From Ariolimax columbianus (Eukaryota; Mollusca; Gastropoda; Stylommatophora; Arionidae), in assembly GCA_036924085.1 (NCBI GenBank), contig JAVGWX010000013.1, positions 46,061,175 through 46,125,174 of the forward strand: DNA of 64,000 nt. The letters are read 5' to 3'. Below the pieces are notes generated by a model. That model worked only from the letters and a program-made list of their open reading frames with translations, was not told the DNA's origin and searched no databases. Positions within the stretch are counted from its first letter, which is position 1, and the number at the start of each line of letters is the position of its first letter. The position numbers and the translations under genes were made by a program. This document shows, one piece after another, positions 36,258-47,097 of the stretch.

Positions 36258-36870
36258 GAAGTTGCAGCTGTGAATGAGCTGACAGTAGCCAGAAACTCAT
36301 AGCTGGCTGCCTGCACTAGGGTCAGTCCGATATAACTTCTTCTTCTTCTTTGATCAACCGATGCTATGCTTCTACCCCGGTGAGGTTCACTAAGGTGATT
36401 GTCCGTTTTAGGTTTTCGCCAGTCCCCCACAGCTTTTCGAGCATGGTCACTTCCCCCCCCAAGTTAGACTGTCTCTCTTTGGTCTGCATGAGTGGGGACA
36501 ACCTCTGAGCAACTCTGGTATACAAGATGTTACGTGGACGTACTGCCAGTGTATGCAGGTGTCTGGGGCAATGAAAGAGCTGATGCAGTGGTGGGACGAG
36601 CAGTGGTGAACAACGCAGTGATGACAAGAGACAGGGTTCAGTTGGTAAGGGCAGTTATGGACACTACAGAAAGATGAAGAGACAGAAGGTCATGAAAATG
36701 CATATGTGCAGAGGATGATAGATTTGGGAGTGACTATGGAAGAGGAGAGAAAGTATGTTCTGTCTGGAATAATCTGAAGAATATGAAATTAACACCTGAC
36801 TGGGATTCTGAGTATATATAAGTTTGACTGGCTGCTTGGACAGAGAACAAAGCAGCATATGGGAATGTCC
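36258..36870. mobile_element. B' head fragment and RNase H fragment of another LINE
   Basis: 36258-36333 matches the start of B'. At 36500-36680 the + strand encodes YVDVLPVYAGVWGNERADAV, the W-V-P-x-H-x-G-x-x-G-N-E-x-A-D signature of LINE RNase H with the histidine position changed, then a charged tail with stops. It does not belong to the I-like family above. Confidence 0.65.
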
Positions 36871-37314
36871 CCTGTGTGATGATGTCGTTCCTACTAGAAT
36901 CAAGTGGGGACAGTCCTGCTAGATATGTTCTGGAGACACCCATAACTGATCAAGACCTAATTCCACCTCCAAATGACAGTCCTGGAAACAGACAAACCAT
37001 GTGGCCTGGCTAAGACTTTAGGGATCAAAGAGGGAAGGCAAACCATGCGTCTCTCAGGCCTGTAAACAAAAGAGCTAGTAGCTTTTAGATTTAGACCATG
37101 GACAGGAGTGCAAGATTATGTGGAAATTTCAATATTGACCCCTAGCAATCCTTGACTCCTGGCTCCTTGGTAATGGTCTCAACTATAATATTCAGCTCAG
37201 AATCAGCATTATGTCAACATTTCTGATAACATTAACATAGATGTCCTATTCAGAATCATTTTCTTCATCACTACTAGGATTTTTGCCATTAATCCTGGTT
37301 TATAAGATAATCAA

Positions 37315-37545
37315 AGGAAAGAATAAATTAGACTATAGCAAGTTTTTCTAAATACAACCACCTACAAGAACAATAGGGTAAAGCTACAAATTAACTAAGG
37401 AAAGGTCCAGATTACAAATAAGGAAATACATTTTTTAGTCAGAGAGTGTGTGAATGTTTGGAATGCATTGCCACAGGAAGTAGTGGAGGCAGGGACAGTT
37501 AATGCATTTAAGAATAGATTGGATGCGCATAGCTTTTAGAGCAAG
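37315..37545 (+). mobile_element. CR1/L2-like LINE tail, decayed
   Basis: Reads KNKLDYSKFF, IQPPTRT, KLTKERSRLQIRKYIF, then frameshifted W-N-x-L-P region. Same family as 3782-3995. Confidence 0.72.
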
Positions 37546-37724
37546 GAATAAATGTAAATGAATCTGGTTTTGTACAGACTCTTCAGAATCTTCTAAGCCA
37601 GTACAGAGATGTAAAGTTAAAATTAATTCTGCTGTCACGAGTATGATGACCATTTGTAATATTTCAGCAGGATGTTGGAAATAACAGAAATAAAAAATAA
37701 ATGTTTGTTTCATTTGATACTCAC

Positions 37725-37785
37725 AAAGTGCACATCTTTTGCAAACTTTTTAACCATCTCTCTCATTCCCTCTGAGAAGCATCCA
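37725..37785 (-). CDS. UBR2: UBR1/2-like exon g
   Basis: This 61-bp exon has an ATCTACAG acceptor and a GTGAGT donor. Its first base completes a serine codon with exon f, and it ends in phase 0. It encodes GCFSEGMREMVKKFAKDVHF, which aligns with the Y-S-E-S-I-K-E-M-L-x-x-F-G stretch of vertebrate UBR2. It is too short to stand alone, but order and phase fit exactly. Confidence 0.8.
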
Positions 37786-38195
37786 CTGTAGATTTGAAGA
37801 AATAGTTATATGCAATGAACTTCCTGGCATTGATTGCAATAGGATGAAGAATTCAGTAGACATATTTCAATACAATAACATTCAATGAATCATGAATGGA
37901 TTTAAAAAAATATTATTTCTTTATAAATAGTATCCCATAATTTGGAAAAAAAATACTGAAGGCAAATAAAACGTCTACCAAAGAGCTGCTCTACAGTGAA
38001 CTGAAAAAATGGTAAGAGAGCAAGTGGTGGGCAGCGTAAAAGGTACAAGGACACACTTAAGAGATCACTGATCCAGTGAGGTATTAACCACGCCGACCGG
38101 GAATAAATCACCACTCCTCAACTGCACTTCTATCTTTCGAGTTTGTCAATTAATATTAGTTGGAAAAAGCCAATCTAGATACATCTCCTCAGATA

Positions 38196-39452
38196 TTGCA
38201 TGATACAAGGAATAAAAGAGTGAATAAAATATGACATAATACAAGGAATAAGAGAGTGAATAAAATATGACATGATACAAGGAATAAGAGAGTAAATAAA
38301 AAATGACATGATACAAGGAATAAAGGAGTGAATAAAATATGACATGATACAAGGAATAAAGGAGTGAATAAAATATGACATGATACAAGGAATAAAGGAG
38401 TGAATAAAATATGACACGAAACAAGGAATAAAGGAGTGAATAAAATATGACACGATACAAGGAATAAAGGAGTGAATAAAATATGACACGAAACAAGGAA
38501 TAAAGGAGTGAATAAAATATGACACGATACAAGGAATAAAGGAGTGAATAAAATATGACACGAAACAAGGAATAAAGGAGTGAATAAAATATGACACGAA
38601 ACAAGGAATAAAGGAGTGAATAAAATATGACACGAAACAAGGAATAAAGGAGTGAATAAAATATGACACGAAACAAGGAATAAAGGAGTGAATAAAATAT
38701 GACACGAAACAAGGAATAAAGGAGTGAATAAAATATGACACGAAACAAGGAATAAAGGAGTGAATAAAATATGACACGAAACAAGGAATAAAGGAGTGAA
38801 TAAAATATGACACGAAACAAGGAATAAAGGAGTGAATAAAATATGACACGAAACAAGGAATAAAGGAGTGAATAAAATATGACACGAAACAAGGAATAAA
38901 GGAGTGAATAAAATATGACACGAAACAAGGAATAAAGGAGTGAATAAAATATGACACGAAACAAGGAATAAAGGAGTGAATAAAATATGACACGAAACAA
39001 GGAATAAAGGAGTGAATAAAATATGACACGAAACAAGGAATAAAGGAGTGAATAAAATATGACACGAAACAAGGAATAAAGGAGTGAATAAAATATGACA
39101 CGAAACAAGGAATAAAGGAGTGAATAAAATATGACACGAAACAAGGAATAAAGGAGGGAATAAAATATGACACGAAACAAGGAATAAAGGAGTGAATAAA
39201 ATATGACACGAAACAAGGAATAAAGGAGTGAATAAAATATGACACGAAACAAGGAATAAAGGAGTGAATAAAATATGACACGAAACAAGGAATAAAGGAG
39301 TGAATAAAATATGACACGAAACAAGGAATAAAGGAGTGAATAAAATATGACACGAAACAAGGAATAAAGGAGTGAATAAAATATGACACGAAACAAGGAA
39401 TAAAGGAGTGAATAAAATATGACACGAAACAAGGAATAAAGGAGTGAATAAC
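38196..39452. repeat. 36-bp satellite, about 35 copies, in a UBR intron
   Basis: The unit is ACAAGGAATAAAGGAGTGAA followed by TAAAATATGACACGAA (36 bp). From about 38560 to the right end the copies are nearly identical, with one G substitution near 39156. The first ten or so at the left carry accumulating changes (GATAC for GAAAC, CATGATAC, AAGAGAG). Since 36 is a multiple of 3 and the minus frames contain no stops, three parallel 12-residue repeat frames stay open for about 440 codons each. These are a by-product of the repeat. The array fills about 73% of the intron between exons f and g. Confidence 0.97.
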
Positions 39453-39503
39453 TCGCTTTCCCCAACATTCAGAAAAAGAAAACAGAAGAAGCAAGAGCAA
39501 TAC

Positions 39504-39615
39504 CTTGCATCATCATACACATACTCCCACAACAACTGGAAGTTTTTGGCCACACTCTCGGCCATCATACGAGATATGGTAGAGATTGGGCATGGCTGGA
39601 ACAGCAGAAGTTCAT
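39504..39615 (-). CDS. UBR2: UBR1/2-like exon f
   Basis: This 112-bp exon has a strong acceptor (TTTTTCCTTCAG) and a GTATTG donor. Its two leading bases complete an Asp codon with exon e, giving SQDELLLFQP, and it ends two bases into a codon. It encodes ISRMMAESVAKNFQLLWEYV, an amphipathic helical stretch. Sequence identity to vertebrate UBR2 is low here. The assignment rests mainly on position, strand and phase agreement with both neighbours. The 36-bp satellite begins about 50 bp beyond its donor. Confidence 0.8.
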
Positions 39616-39789
39616 CTGAAGGAAAAAGAAAAATCCTGGGTCAGTCACATGTTGCAACAATTCTATCTATCTTCAGTCCACTAGTGTCATTGGACGTCGT
39701 GGGGAGGTGTGACCTCCTTTGTTTCATATTTTTTGGCAAGCAAAAATCCGCTGGTGACTTGCCAGATCATTCCCAGTATATGTTACCAA

Positions 39790-40200
39790 CCTAACGGTTG
39801 GTAGCCCCTGGAATATACAATCACCAATTTTTAGGACTGGTAGTGGTGGACGCGTAAATTATAGTAAGGTAGACCTGCAGCCTGTCAGGCACAATCTATG
39901 CCTCTCTGCTAACCATATAACCAAGACCTGATGTTATAGCCACACAGTCCCCTTTTCGCATCATATTCTCGGTGAGGCAAGAATTCCTTGAATAATTTGA
40001 GTAGATTTTAAACATGAATTTTGCCCGGCCGCGGCCGTTAAGTCTAGCCTTTTCTATTTCCAACTGCTAAATAATTTTTAACGTGCGCGCTACTGCACAC
40101 GGGTGTCTGGTCTCACTACTCATAGATCAGGGAAAATTGTTACTGAATGATCAACGTGAAGAAATCCTGGTCTTCACCGTGAGTTTAAGATGTCTGTCTT
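39790..40200 (+). repeat. Family C related repeat
   Basis: GTAGACCTGCAGCCTGTCAG and, further on, ATAGATCAGGGAAAATTG with AACGTGAAGAAATCCTGGTC, matching 58870-59490 around the small LINE. A tRNA-like segment is expected near its end but is too decayed to call. Confidence 0.6.
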
Positions 40201-40619
40201 GCTGCGCCAAGTGCGTTGCATCGGTTGATATGACCATGTGTCATTGCACAATCCTGTTGCTCTGTAGCCAGATCTATCAGCGTTGTATGTCATCAGTGGA
40301 AGTTGATGAGGGCATGGTAGCCATATTTTGCATGGTAGCCGAGTCGACAAAAAATAATCTGTTTATCGGCTGTTGCTTTGTTCCGAAACTAATGCTCAGG
40401 TGCCTAAGCAGTGGTGACAGCTTATAAGTTACAGAAGATGATTTCTGACACCTAGTTTCGATTCCCTGTCAAGCACCAAATACTTGAACTCGTGGGCCTG
40501 TTGACGAGTAATGTCATTTACACTTAGGTCTACGATCATCATCACCAAGTGTTTTGCTGGTTGGCGTTGGCTCTCATAGACCAACATTTCCTCCTATCAC
40601 GCGTGTCATTTTCAGTTCC

Positions 40620-40860
40620 GCTATTGATTACCTCCCTTGCCTTCAAGCTGTCCAATATCTTCTCTCTTTGCCTCCCGTTGTCCCTCTTTCCTGCGATTCT
40701 GCCACTGTCATAGTGTGTTTCAAGCTGCTTCTTCTCATGATATGTCTGAAAAATGATGACTGCCTTGTCCTGACTTTTTCCATAAGCTGTCTTTGTGGCT
40801 GTGCCTCCTCATCAACTACATTATTAGCATTATTTGCAGACCATGGAATTTTCAAGTATT
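40620..40860 (-). mobile_element. RTE-like LINE C-terminal tail
   Basis: Minus strand: KIPWSANNANNVVDEEAQPQ, RQLMEKVRTRQSSFFRHIMR, then ESQERGTTGGKERRYW. A recognisable tail (R-I-x-W-T..R-x-R-x-x-x-F-F-x-H-x-M-R) of RTE-like elements; isolated. Confidence 0.72.
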
Positions 40861-41640
40861 ATGTAAAACCACATTTCCGCTACCTGCAATGATTCCTGTA
40901 CTTGTCTGCTGATTGTCAATGACTCGTTGCCATTACATTAGTTGCTCATCGCAAGCGATGATGGCTACATCAACAGATGGTTTTGTTTTGATGATGTAAC
41001 TTGCGCTGTATTTGGATTATAGCGAGAAAGAAGCTGCACTTTGTCATCAATCTCAATCTCTAGTCCCAAGCTACCTTCGACCAGTGGCAAAATATAAATC
41101 AAGACGATTGGAGGCAACTCTGGATTCATGCACTTTGGTCTCACTTCCTGGGAGACCAGGGGTCACTTTAAAAACTTGCGAAATTCAATTGCCCACCGTT
41201 TCTGTTTATTGCTTTGGGAGGCAAGTGCCTGACCTCTAGATTACAGCGACCCCTGACCTCTCGACCACAGCGACCCCTGACCTCTAGATCACAGCGACCC
41301 TAAGAAGACTGTCTGTAGACAACCAGTGTTACATTCTGTTCATGCAGTTTTGTCACCAGGTGAACAGTGAACGATTGGGATGTTCATGACCCCCAAAGTC
41401 ACCCCTTTACAGTCATGCTGGCTCTGTAGACAAAAAAATCCCAGCTTGAATAAATGATGTGGTATGTTGGGCAGGAAGAAAAGTAACATTCAAAATAAAT
41501 ATCACACTGAATAATGAATATAACTGAAGATTCCGATGTATGAATCCATTTTCAAAATTGGTATTGATTAATGTTATAAGATAACATTTTGTGTTTTTCA
41601 CTTCCATAGTATCAAATACATATTTTTCCTCCTGGTATCA
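40861..41640. other. No gene; short 24-bp tandem repeat at 41230-41303
   Basis: Three copies of CGACCCCTGACCTCTAGATC plus ACAG. Nothing else recognised in this stretch. Confidence 0.7.
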
Positions 41641-42050
41641 ATAACAGCAATGCAGTCAGTGAAGTCAATGTCGTTAGTTCATCATGTTTTCAACTCTAGA
41701 GCGGATTTGCACAATATTTTATGTCATAACTCGTTGCCATCTGTCAGTACTGGTTCCACGCAGCATCCAGGAACTCTCTTCCTTAATTCCAGTGATAGGG
41801 ATTTGTTGCACAAGATTCCTCTCATACTCTGGAAGACTGATTTTGCCTTGGCTATTCTATTCTTTATTTCATAAGTGCATCTCCCATCAGAACTGATGTG
41901 GGTGTCCAAGTATTGAAATGAGTGTACTTGTTTCAGTACCTTCTCGTTCGCCTTTACACAACATTTTGGAAATGTGTGCTGCTTAGATACTACTACGTCT
42001 ATGGTGGTTGGGACATGTTTATCGCATGGAAGACGGGAGGCTGCCAAAGG
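41640..42050 (-). mobile_element. RTE-like LINE RT thumb fragment
   Basis: Minus strand: VLKQVHSFQYLDTHISSDGR, YEIKNRIAKAKSVFQSMRGI, LSLELRKRV, then a broken C-terminal part. Matches the F-x-Y-L-G-x-x-I-S-x-D-G region after RT in RTE-like elements. Confidence 0.75.
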
Positions 42051-42470
42051 ATATCCTTTATGGACAGCTAGTCATTGGTGTTTGACGAATCAGCCATCCC
42101 ACATTGGAATTCAAGGACGTATGAAGTCATGTGACATCCCATCCGAGGGCTAGGTAGAAATTTCTCAGGATTGAGCTATCTGGAGACAGTTGCAGGGGGC
42201 ATAGTGACTGCCGAAGCTCGTAGAGGTCTTCTGGCCACAGAGAAAAGGGAAAGACTGAAGAGACCAGAGAACGGCGCTAGGCAAGCCAGCGACCTTAGTA
42301 TGGTTGTACTATCTGTAGCAGGGACTGTCCCTCGCAAATCGGCCTTTACAGCCATAGCAGACACTGTCAAAATACAAAAGACAGAGCTGGACAAAACTTA
42401 CAGGGCGCCAAGCACTTGGTCTATACAGACAGACACATATGATGACTGTTTGTGTGCTTGTTTATGTTTG
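42051..42470. other. No gene recognised
   Basis: Unique-looking or very old repeat sequence. Open frames on both strands are short and resemble nothing I know. Confidence 0.5.
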
Positions 42471-42474
42471 TGTG

Positions 42475-42735
42475 TTTAACTTGGCTTCATGTGGTCTTTG
42501 GCCCATTAACCCAACTTCATGTGGGCATTGGACCATTGGCAGATTAACTTGGCTTCATGTGGTCCTTGGTTCATTAATTTGAGAAAGCAGCTTTTGGTTC
42601 ACTAATTTGGCTTTATGTGGTCATTGGTCCATTAACTTGACTTCATGGGGCCTTGGGACCATCAACTTGACTTCACATGGCCTCTGGTTCACTAACTTGA
42701 CACTTCAAACAGTTCTAGGTACATTAACTTCAACT
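42475..42735. repeat. Degenerate 31-35 bp tandem repeat
   Basis: Seven or eight imperfect units around TTAACTTGGCTTCATGTGGT followed by CATTGGTCCA. It lies 100 bp beyond the UBR exon e donor. Confidence 0.8.
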
Positions 42736-42836
42736 TCATGCTCCTCTGAGAGCAGTTTCGAGTTTCAGACCCCTGGTATAAAGCATATTAGATAATAATT
42801 TTAAAAAATGGATGGAGACCAGCTTCGAATACCCAC

Positions 42837-42937
42837 CCTGCGATTCTTTATCCTCTGCCTGCTTAATGCTGTTGACAACAGTTTTCAAAATTCCATCAAG
42901 CCAATCATCAAAGCTTAGCTCTGGAGATTTCTTTTCT
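42837..42937 (-). CDS. UBR2: UBR1/2-like exon e
   Basis: This 101-bp exon has a TATTTTAG acceptor and ends CAGG before GTGGGT. Its first base completes the glycine codon left by exon d, and it ends one base into a codon. It encodes EKKSPELSFDDWLDGILKTV and continues to QAEDKESQ, matching the weakly conserved helical segment after the RING where vertebrate UBR2 has a similar W-I-x-x-I-x-x-x-I run. A second GT four bases downstream is a possible alternative donor, but the chosen one gives the correct phase with exon f. Confidence 0.83.
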
Positions 42938-43054
42938 CTAAAATAAATCATGAAATGTATGTAGATATTTGTAGCATAAAGAAATGAAAAGTACAGACAA
43001 TAGGTCATAGCAATTAATTGAATACTTTATTGCCAGATCCACAACATGGTGCAC

Positions 43055-43367
43055 AAGATGCAGCACAGTGAATAAGCAGAAAGCAATCTGCAACTCATAG
43101 CTGGCGGCTTGCATCAGGGTCAGCGAACCAATGCTGACTAAGACCCTATTTCTCTACCAAGTGGCGGCCCGGCCTGGAAACGAGCTGTACTAGTGTAGTC
43201 TGGCTAAAAAAATTAGACTTCACATTTAAAAGGCAAATCTGGTACACACACAAAAAAATCCAGCTGAAACTGGATGTGTTAGGCCAAAAAACATGGATAT
43301 CGCAGTCTAGCTGTTAACTACGACATAATGTCCTTTTCAGGAAAAACACAGAAGAAGAAGATCCTCA
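43055..43367 (+). mobile_element. GAA-tailed repeat B', full copy
   Basis: From AAGATGCAGCACAGTGAATA to AAACACAGAAGAAGAAG. Non-coding, about 310 bp. Its tail matches that of the I-like LINE. Confidence 0.85.
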
Positions 43368-43783
43368 ACATGAGGAGCAGGTGGCAGAGTGGTTAAGATA
43401 CTTACCGCTCGACCAAGGGGACACACTTTCAGAACTCTAAGGCTGAGGTTTTTTTCTATAACGGGAAAATAAAAACCTAGCCTATATGTTCCATGGTTAC
43501 TGCAAGTACAAGCACCTTTATTCCTTGGTTACTAGATACATCTGGCAGACTCTAGCAATGGAAATAAACACCATAATGACCAATTTTAAAAATCCATTTC
43601 CTGAAAGGTGACATGAATGTGACTGTGTCCATGAATGCATGTACAGCATCTCTGAGAAGCTATCCCTCCTGTCGCTATACACTTCAACAGTGGACAAACA
43701 AGGCACTGTTGACATTCAGTTTACCTGTCTATTAGCATTCAGGTTAACTTGTACTATATTCTGCTACTTTAACAATAGAGATC
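43368..43783. other. No gene; possible tRNA-like fragment
   Basis: GGTGGCAGAGTGGTTAAGAT near 43380 resembles a tRNA A-box region, but no B box follows. Remainder featureless. Confidence 0.4.
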
Positions 43784-43795
43784 AGATTGTATTGG

Positions 43796-46465
43796 TGGAA
43801 AAATAAAACGGAAAGTTTAAACCTGGACAAAGAAGGGAACAAGCTATGGAAGCTAGTCAGAGCCATGAACGACGAAACCCCGTCAAATAAACAAATTACT
43901 ATCAAGCAAGGCGAGAACTTGATCACAGGTAAGAAAGCCGCAAACGCCTTTGTCGATCACTATGCCAGAGCAAACCACATCGAGGTCCCTGCAGATAAGC
44001 ATACAGACATTAGCGAAGAGCTAAAGGGGCACGAAAACATAAATACGGCTCCTGAAGAGCACATGATGGCCAAACTAACAATGCGCGAAATGGAAGAGGC
44101 TATGAGAACACTAAAGAGAAGGAAATCTCCCGGAAAAGACGGGATAACAAACGAAATGCTGATGGGGCTGGGCCAAACAGCGAAGGAAAAACTACTATCA
44201 GTCCTGAACCAAAGCTGGAAAAGGGGTATTGTACCCCAGGCATGGAAAGATGCAATACTGGTACCAGTACCAAAAACAGGAAAGGACAAAACAGATCCGA
44301 ATGGATACAGGCCCATAAGCCTACTGAGCTGTGTCGGCAAGCTGATGGAACGGATGATAAACACCAGACTGATGTGGCATCTGGAAGAAAAACGAATACT
44401 AATTCCACAGCAAGCCGGCTTTAGACAGCACAGATCCACTGAGGACCAGGTCATCCTCATAGCCCAGGAGATAGAAGATGCCTACCAGGCACAGAAACAC
44501 ACAGTAGCTGTTTGGGTGGATCTGGAAAAGGCATTTGACAAAGTCTGGAAGGATGGACTTAGAGTCAAGCTAAGAAGAAGTGATGTTTGTGGGAAGATGT
44601 ACAAGTGGATCAACCACTACCTCAAACAAAGAACGGCCAGAGTCCAAGTACAAGGGCAGATGAGCAAAAAGGTGACACTCGAGCAGGGAGTACCCCAAGG
44701 GGGAGTACTGTCACCCACACTCTTCCTGGTATATATAAACGATATTACAGAGAATATACCAAGAAGAGTCCATAGCTCAATGTTTGCAGACGATCTGGCT
44801 ATGTGGACCTCTGAAAAGAATCTCACCATAGCAAGAAATCGGATGCAAACGGCCCTAACATCGCTGGAAGAGTGGGCGAACTCATGGCTGGTCAAAATAA
44901 ACGAGGAGAAAACCACGTGCACAATATTCTCGCTCTCATTAAAACCCCAAAGTACCAAATTAAGCCTAAATGGCAAAATCCTGCAGCCAAACGACAACCC
45001 AACCTATCTGGGAGTCACATTTGATCGGCGCATGACATGGAAAAGTCAGATTGAGAGAAACCGAATGAAAGCCAGAGAAAGAATGGCGATCATGAGGAAA
45101 CTTGCTGGCACAAGCTGGGGAGCAGACGAAGGCATACTAAAGAAACTGTACACTGGAAGAGTGAGACCAGTTCTCGAGTATGGCATCGCGGCATGGACAA
45201 CAGCAGCGAAGGCGAACTTCGATAAAGTTAACAAACTTCAAAACCAAGCCATGAGAATCATAACTGGTGGCATGAAGTCAACGCCAATTGTAGAACTTGA
45301 AAAGATTACAAAACTGCAATCCATGACCGACAGAAGAGACTGCAGAGCCCAGATGCAGTCAGAGAAACTCCGAAGACTGACGGACCATCCAATGTACCAG
45401 AGGCTAAACAATTTGGGAACTGGGAAACTAAAGCGGAGAAACTTTGCAGAAATAGCCAAAGCAAAGATGCACGAAGATCCCATAAACGCACTAACAACAC
45501 CAAAACCCATCACTACTGTACGAAAACCTACTTGGAGGCAGGATATATTTCCAGAGGTGGTAGAAAATATACCAGGTATTGCAAACAAAAACTGCCAGAC
45601 TGAAAAAGAAAGGAGAGACACTACCTTAAGCTTCATAACGAAAAGCTACCCAAGCATGGACTGGACCCATGCATACACCGACGGTTCTGTAACAAACACT
45701 ACACAGAACGGAGGGGCAGGAGCATTCCTGAACCTACCAAATGGCAGAAAAATAACACTGTCATTCGCTACTGGTAAGTACACGAGCAATTTCAGAGCAG
45801 AGGCAGAGGCACTGAGGGCGGCAGTGGAAGAAATGGTAACACACAGTGAAAATGAGAGCCATATAGTCCTGCTGACAGATGCTCTCGAAGTAGTCACAGC
45901 GCTAAAAAGCCAGAAAAACACTGAGCTTAATGACTTAAGAGCAGCACTCTGCAAACTGTGCCAACAGTCCGCACCAAAAAGGGTAGTGGTACAGTGGGTT
46001 CCGTCACACTGCAACATCCAAGGCAACGAGGAGGCAGACAGACTGGCAAAAGAAGGTGCAAGGCTACCACAAATAGATACCAGTATGACGTACGAAGAGT
46101 CAAAACGGCTTATCAAAGCCAGGTACATGTCCAAATGGGAAACCGAACATACTGGTTACACCAAAAACGATGCCTATTACCAGTTGAACCGAAGAGAGCA
46201 GGTCGTTGTCTTCAGACTTCGCACTGGCCACAACAGACTGAGGCACCACCTCTTCAACAAATTGAAGATAGGGTGTACCGACGAATGCCCGTGCGGTACT
46301 GGTAAAATGACCACTGAACATCTGCTGCAGAACTGCCCGACATACGAGGATCAGAGAGAGCAGATGTGGCCATTGCCAGTGGAACTGCAAGACAAGCTCT
46401 ATGGTAGTGGCGAGAGTCTCAGGATGACCGCCGCTTTTTTCGAGAAAATAATGGTTACTGTCTGA
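43796..46465 (+). CDS. LINE ORF2 remnant: RT, RNase H and CCHC knuckle, frame intact
   Basis: This is one uninterrupted frame; residue numbers are counted from the codon at 43787 in the flank. The RT shows GYRPISLL (173-180), motif A VDLEKAFD with Asp245, QGVPQGGVLSP (from 300) and FADD (333-336). RNase H H1 follows with Asp632 (YTDGS), Glu672, Asp698, His741 (VPSHCNIQGN) and Asp751, so all catalytic positions are present. A C-terminal knuckle has Cys834, Cys836, His845 and Cys850. The apurinic-type endonuclease and the native start are lost. The first ATG in frame is at 43865. No stop or frameshift is visible, which suggests recent insertion, but the copy cannot be autonomous without its endonuclease. 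Confidence 0.92.
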   Translation, partial: WKNKTESLNLDKEGNKLWKLVRAMNDETPSNKQITIKQGENLITGKKAANAFVDHYARANHIEVPADKHTDISEELKGHENINTAPEEHMMAKLTMREMEEAMRTLKRRKSPGKDGITNEMLMGLGQTAKEKLLSVLNQSWKRGIVPQAWKDAILVPVPKTGKDKTDPNGYRPISLLSCVGKLMERMINTRLMWHLEEKRILIPQQAGFRQHRSTEDQVILIAQEIEDAYQAQKHTVAVWVDLEKAFDKVWKDGLRVKLRRSDVCGKMYKWINHYLKQRTARVQVQGQMSKKVTLEQGVPQGGVLSPTLFLVYINDITENIPRRVHSSMFADDLAMWTSEKNLTIARNRMQTALTSLEEWANSWLVKINEEKTTCTIFSLSLKPQSTKLSLNGKILQPNDNPTYLGVTFDRRMTWKSQIERNRMKARERMAIMRKLAGTSWGADEGILKKLYTGRVRPVLEYGIAAWTTAAKANFDKVNKLQNQAMRIITGGMKSTPIVELEKITKLQSMTDRRDCRAQMQSEKLRRLTDHPMYQRLNNLGTGKLKRRNFAEIAKAKMHEDPINALTTPKPITTVRKPTWRQDIFPEVVENIPGIANKNCQTEKERRDTTLSFITKSYPSMDWTHAYTDGSVTNTTQNGGAGAFLNLPNGRKITLSFATGKYTSNFRAEAEALRAAVEEMVTHSENESHIVLLTDALEVVTALKSQKNTELNDLRAALCKLCQQSAPKRVVVQWVPSHCNIQGNEEADRLAKEGARLPQIDTSMTYEESKRLIKARYMSKWETEHTGYTKNDAYYQLNRREQVVVFRLRTGHNRLRHHLFNKLKIGCTDECPCGTGKMTTEHLLQNCPTYEDQREQMWPLPVELQDKLYGSGESLRMTAAFFEKIMVTV

Positions 46466-46493
46466 CTGTGTACGCAGAAGAAGAAGAAGAAGA
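43796..46493 (+). mobile_element. I-like non-LTR retrotransposon, 5'-truncated, with TSD
   Basis: This 2.7-kb insertion is flanked by a 12-bp direct repeat AGATTGTATTGG (43784-43795 and 46494-46505). The 3' end is a short (AGA)n tail after TGTACGCAG. The 5' end is cut inside the linker between endonuclease and RT, compared with the copy at 31709-33026. An RT plus RNase H architecture and a simple-repeat 3' tail instead of poly(A) are typical of the I superfamily. Whether it is I, Nimb or a related clade cannot be settled by eye. It sits in the UBR intron between exons d and e, opposite to the gene. Confidence 0.93.
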
Positions 46494-46740
46494 AGATTGT
46501 ATTGGGAAACCATTCAATCTTTTGCATGTGCTTTCTCAAGCCCAATAGTTTTACCCTGTGAACACAAGATCCCGAAATATCAGTCGATGTGGACACAAAT
46601 TTTTTGTTTGGTGATAATATTTCTGTCTCACCACCTACCATAGATAAGACAGGCTGGTAATGGAAGTGTATGTAAAAATAATGACAACAGGAAATAAAAT
46701 TATCCTGAGAAGAGCTACACTAAAATGGTAGCACCCATAA

Positions 46741-47010
46741 ATGGGCCTATCATTAGCTTGGGCCAAGACAAAAATTCTGAACCTTAGCTCCGACACTGGT
46801 CCTCATTGCATTGTTGTCCATGGTCACACAGTGGAAGGTACTAATGAATTCACATACCTAGAGAGTTCATTGTCATCCAATGGACGCAGTGCGCCTGACA
46901 CGTTAAGGCGGATCGGGCTTGCTGACTCTGCTATGAACAACTTTCTCCACTATTTCAGGTCATCTATCATTTATCCACTTGTGTTATTGGATTACTTAGA
47001 TGTAACTTAG
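46741..47010 (+). mobile_element. LINE RT fragment after the FADD motif
   Basis: Encodes GLSLAWAKTKILNL, IVVHGHTVEGTNEFTYLESS and LSSNGRSAPDTLRRIGLADS, the thumb region of an R2/RTE-like RT. It ends 90 bp from the donor of UBR exon d. Confidence 0.75.
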
Positions 47011-47097
47011 TGGAAACCTGGACTCTGCTACATTATAAGTTGACAACAGTTTGCAAATTTTGCAATGTTTTCATAGTAAAAAAAATGCATGACTCAC

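Noticed and set aside
38196..39452. CRISPR-like array (36-bp period)
   Set aside because: Units are directly contiguous without unique spacers, and the DNA is eukaryotic.
38146..39568. Three overlapping minus frames of about 440-459 codons with 12-residue repeats
   Set aside because: The 36-bp satellite is a multiple of 3 and stop-free on that strand. One frame also includes real UBR exon f (39504-39615), but a splice donor separates it from the repeat.
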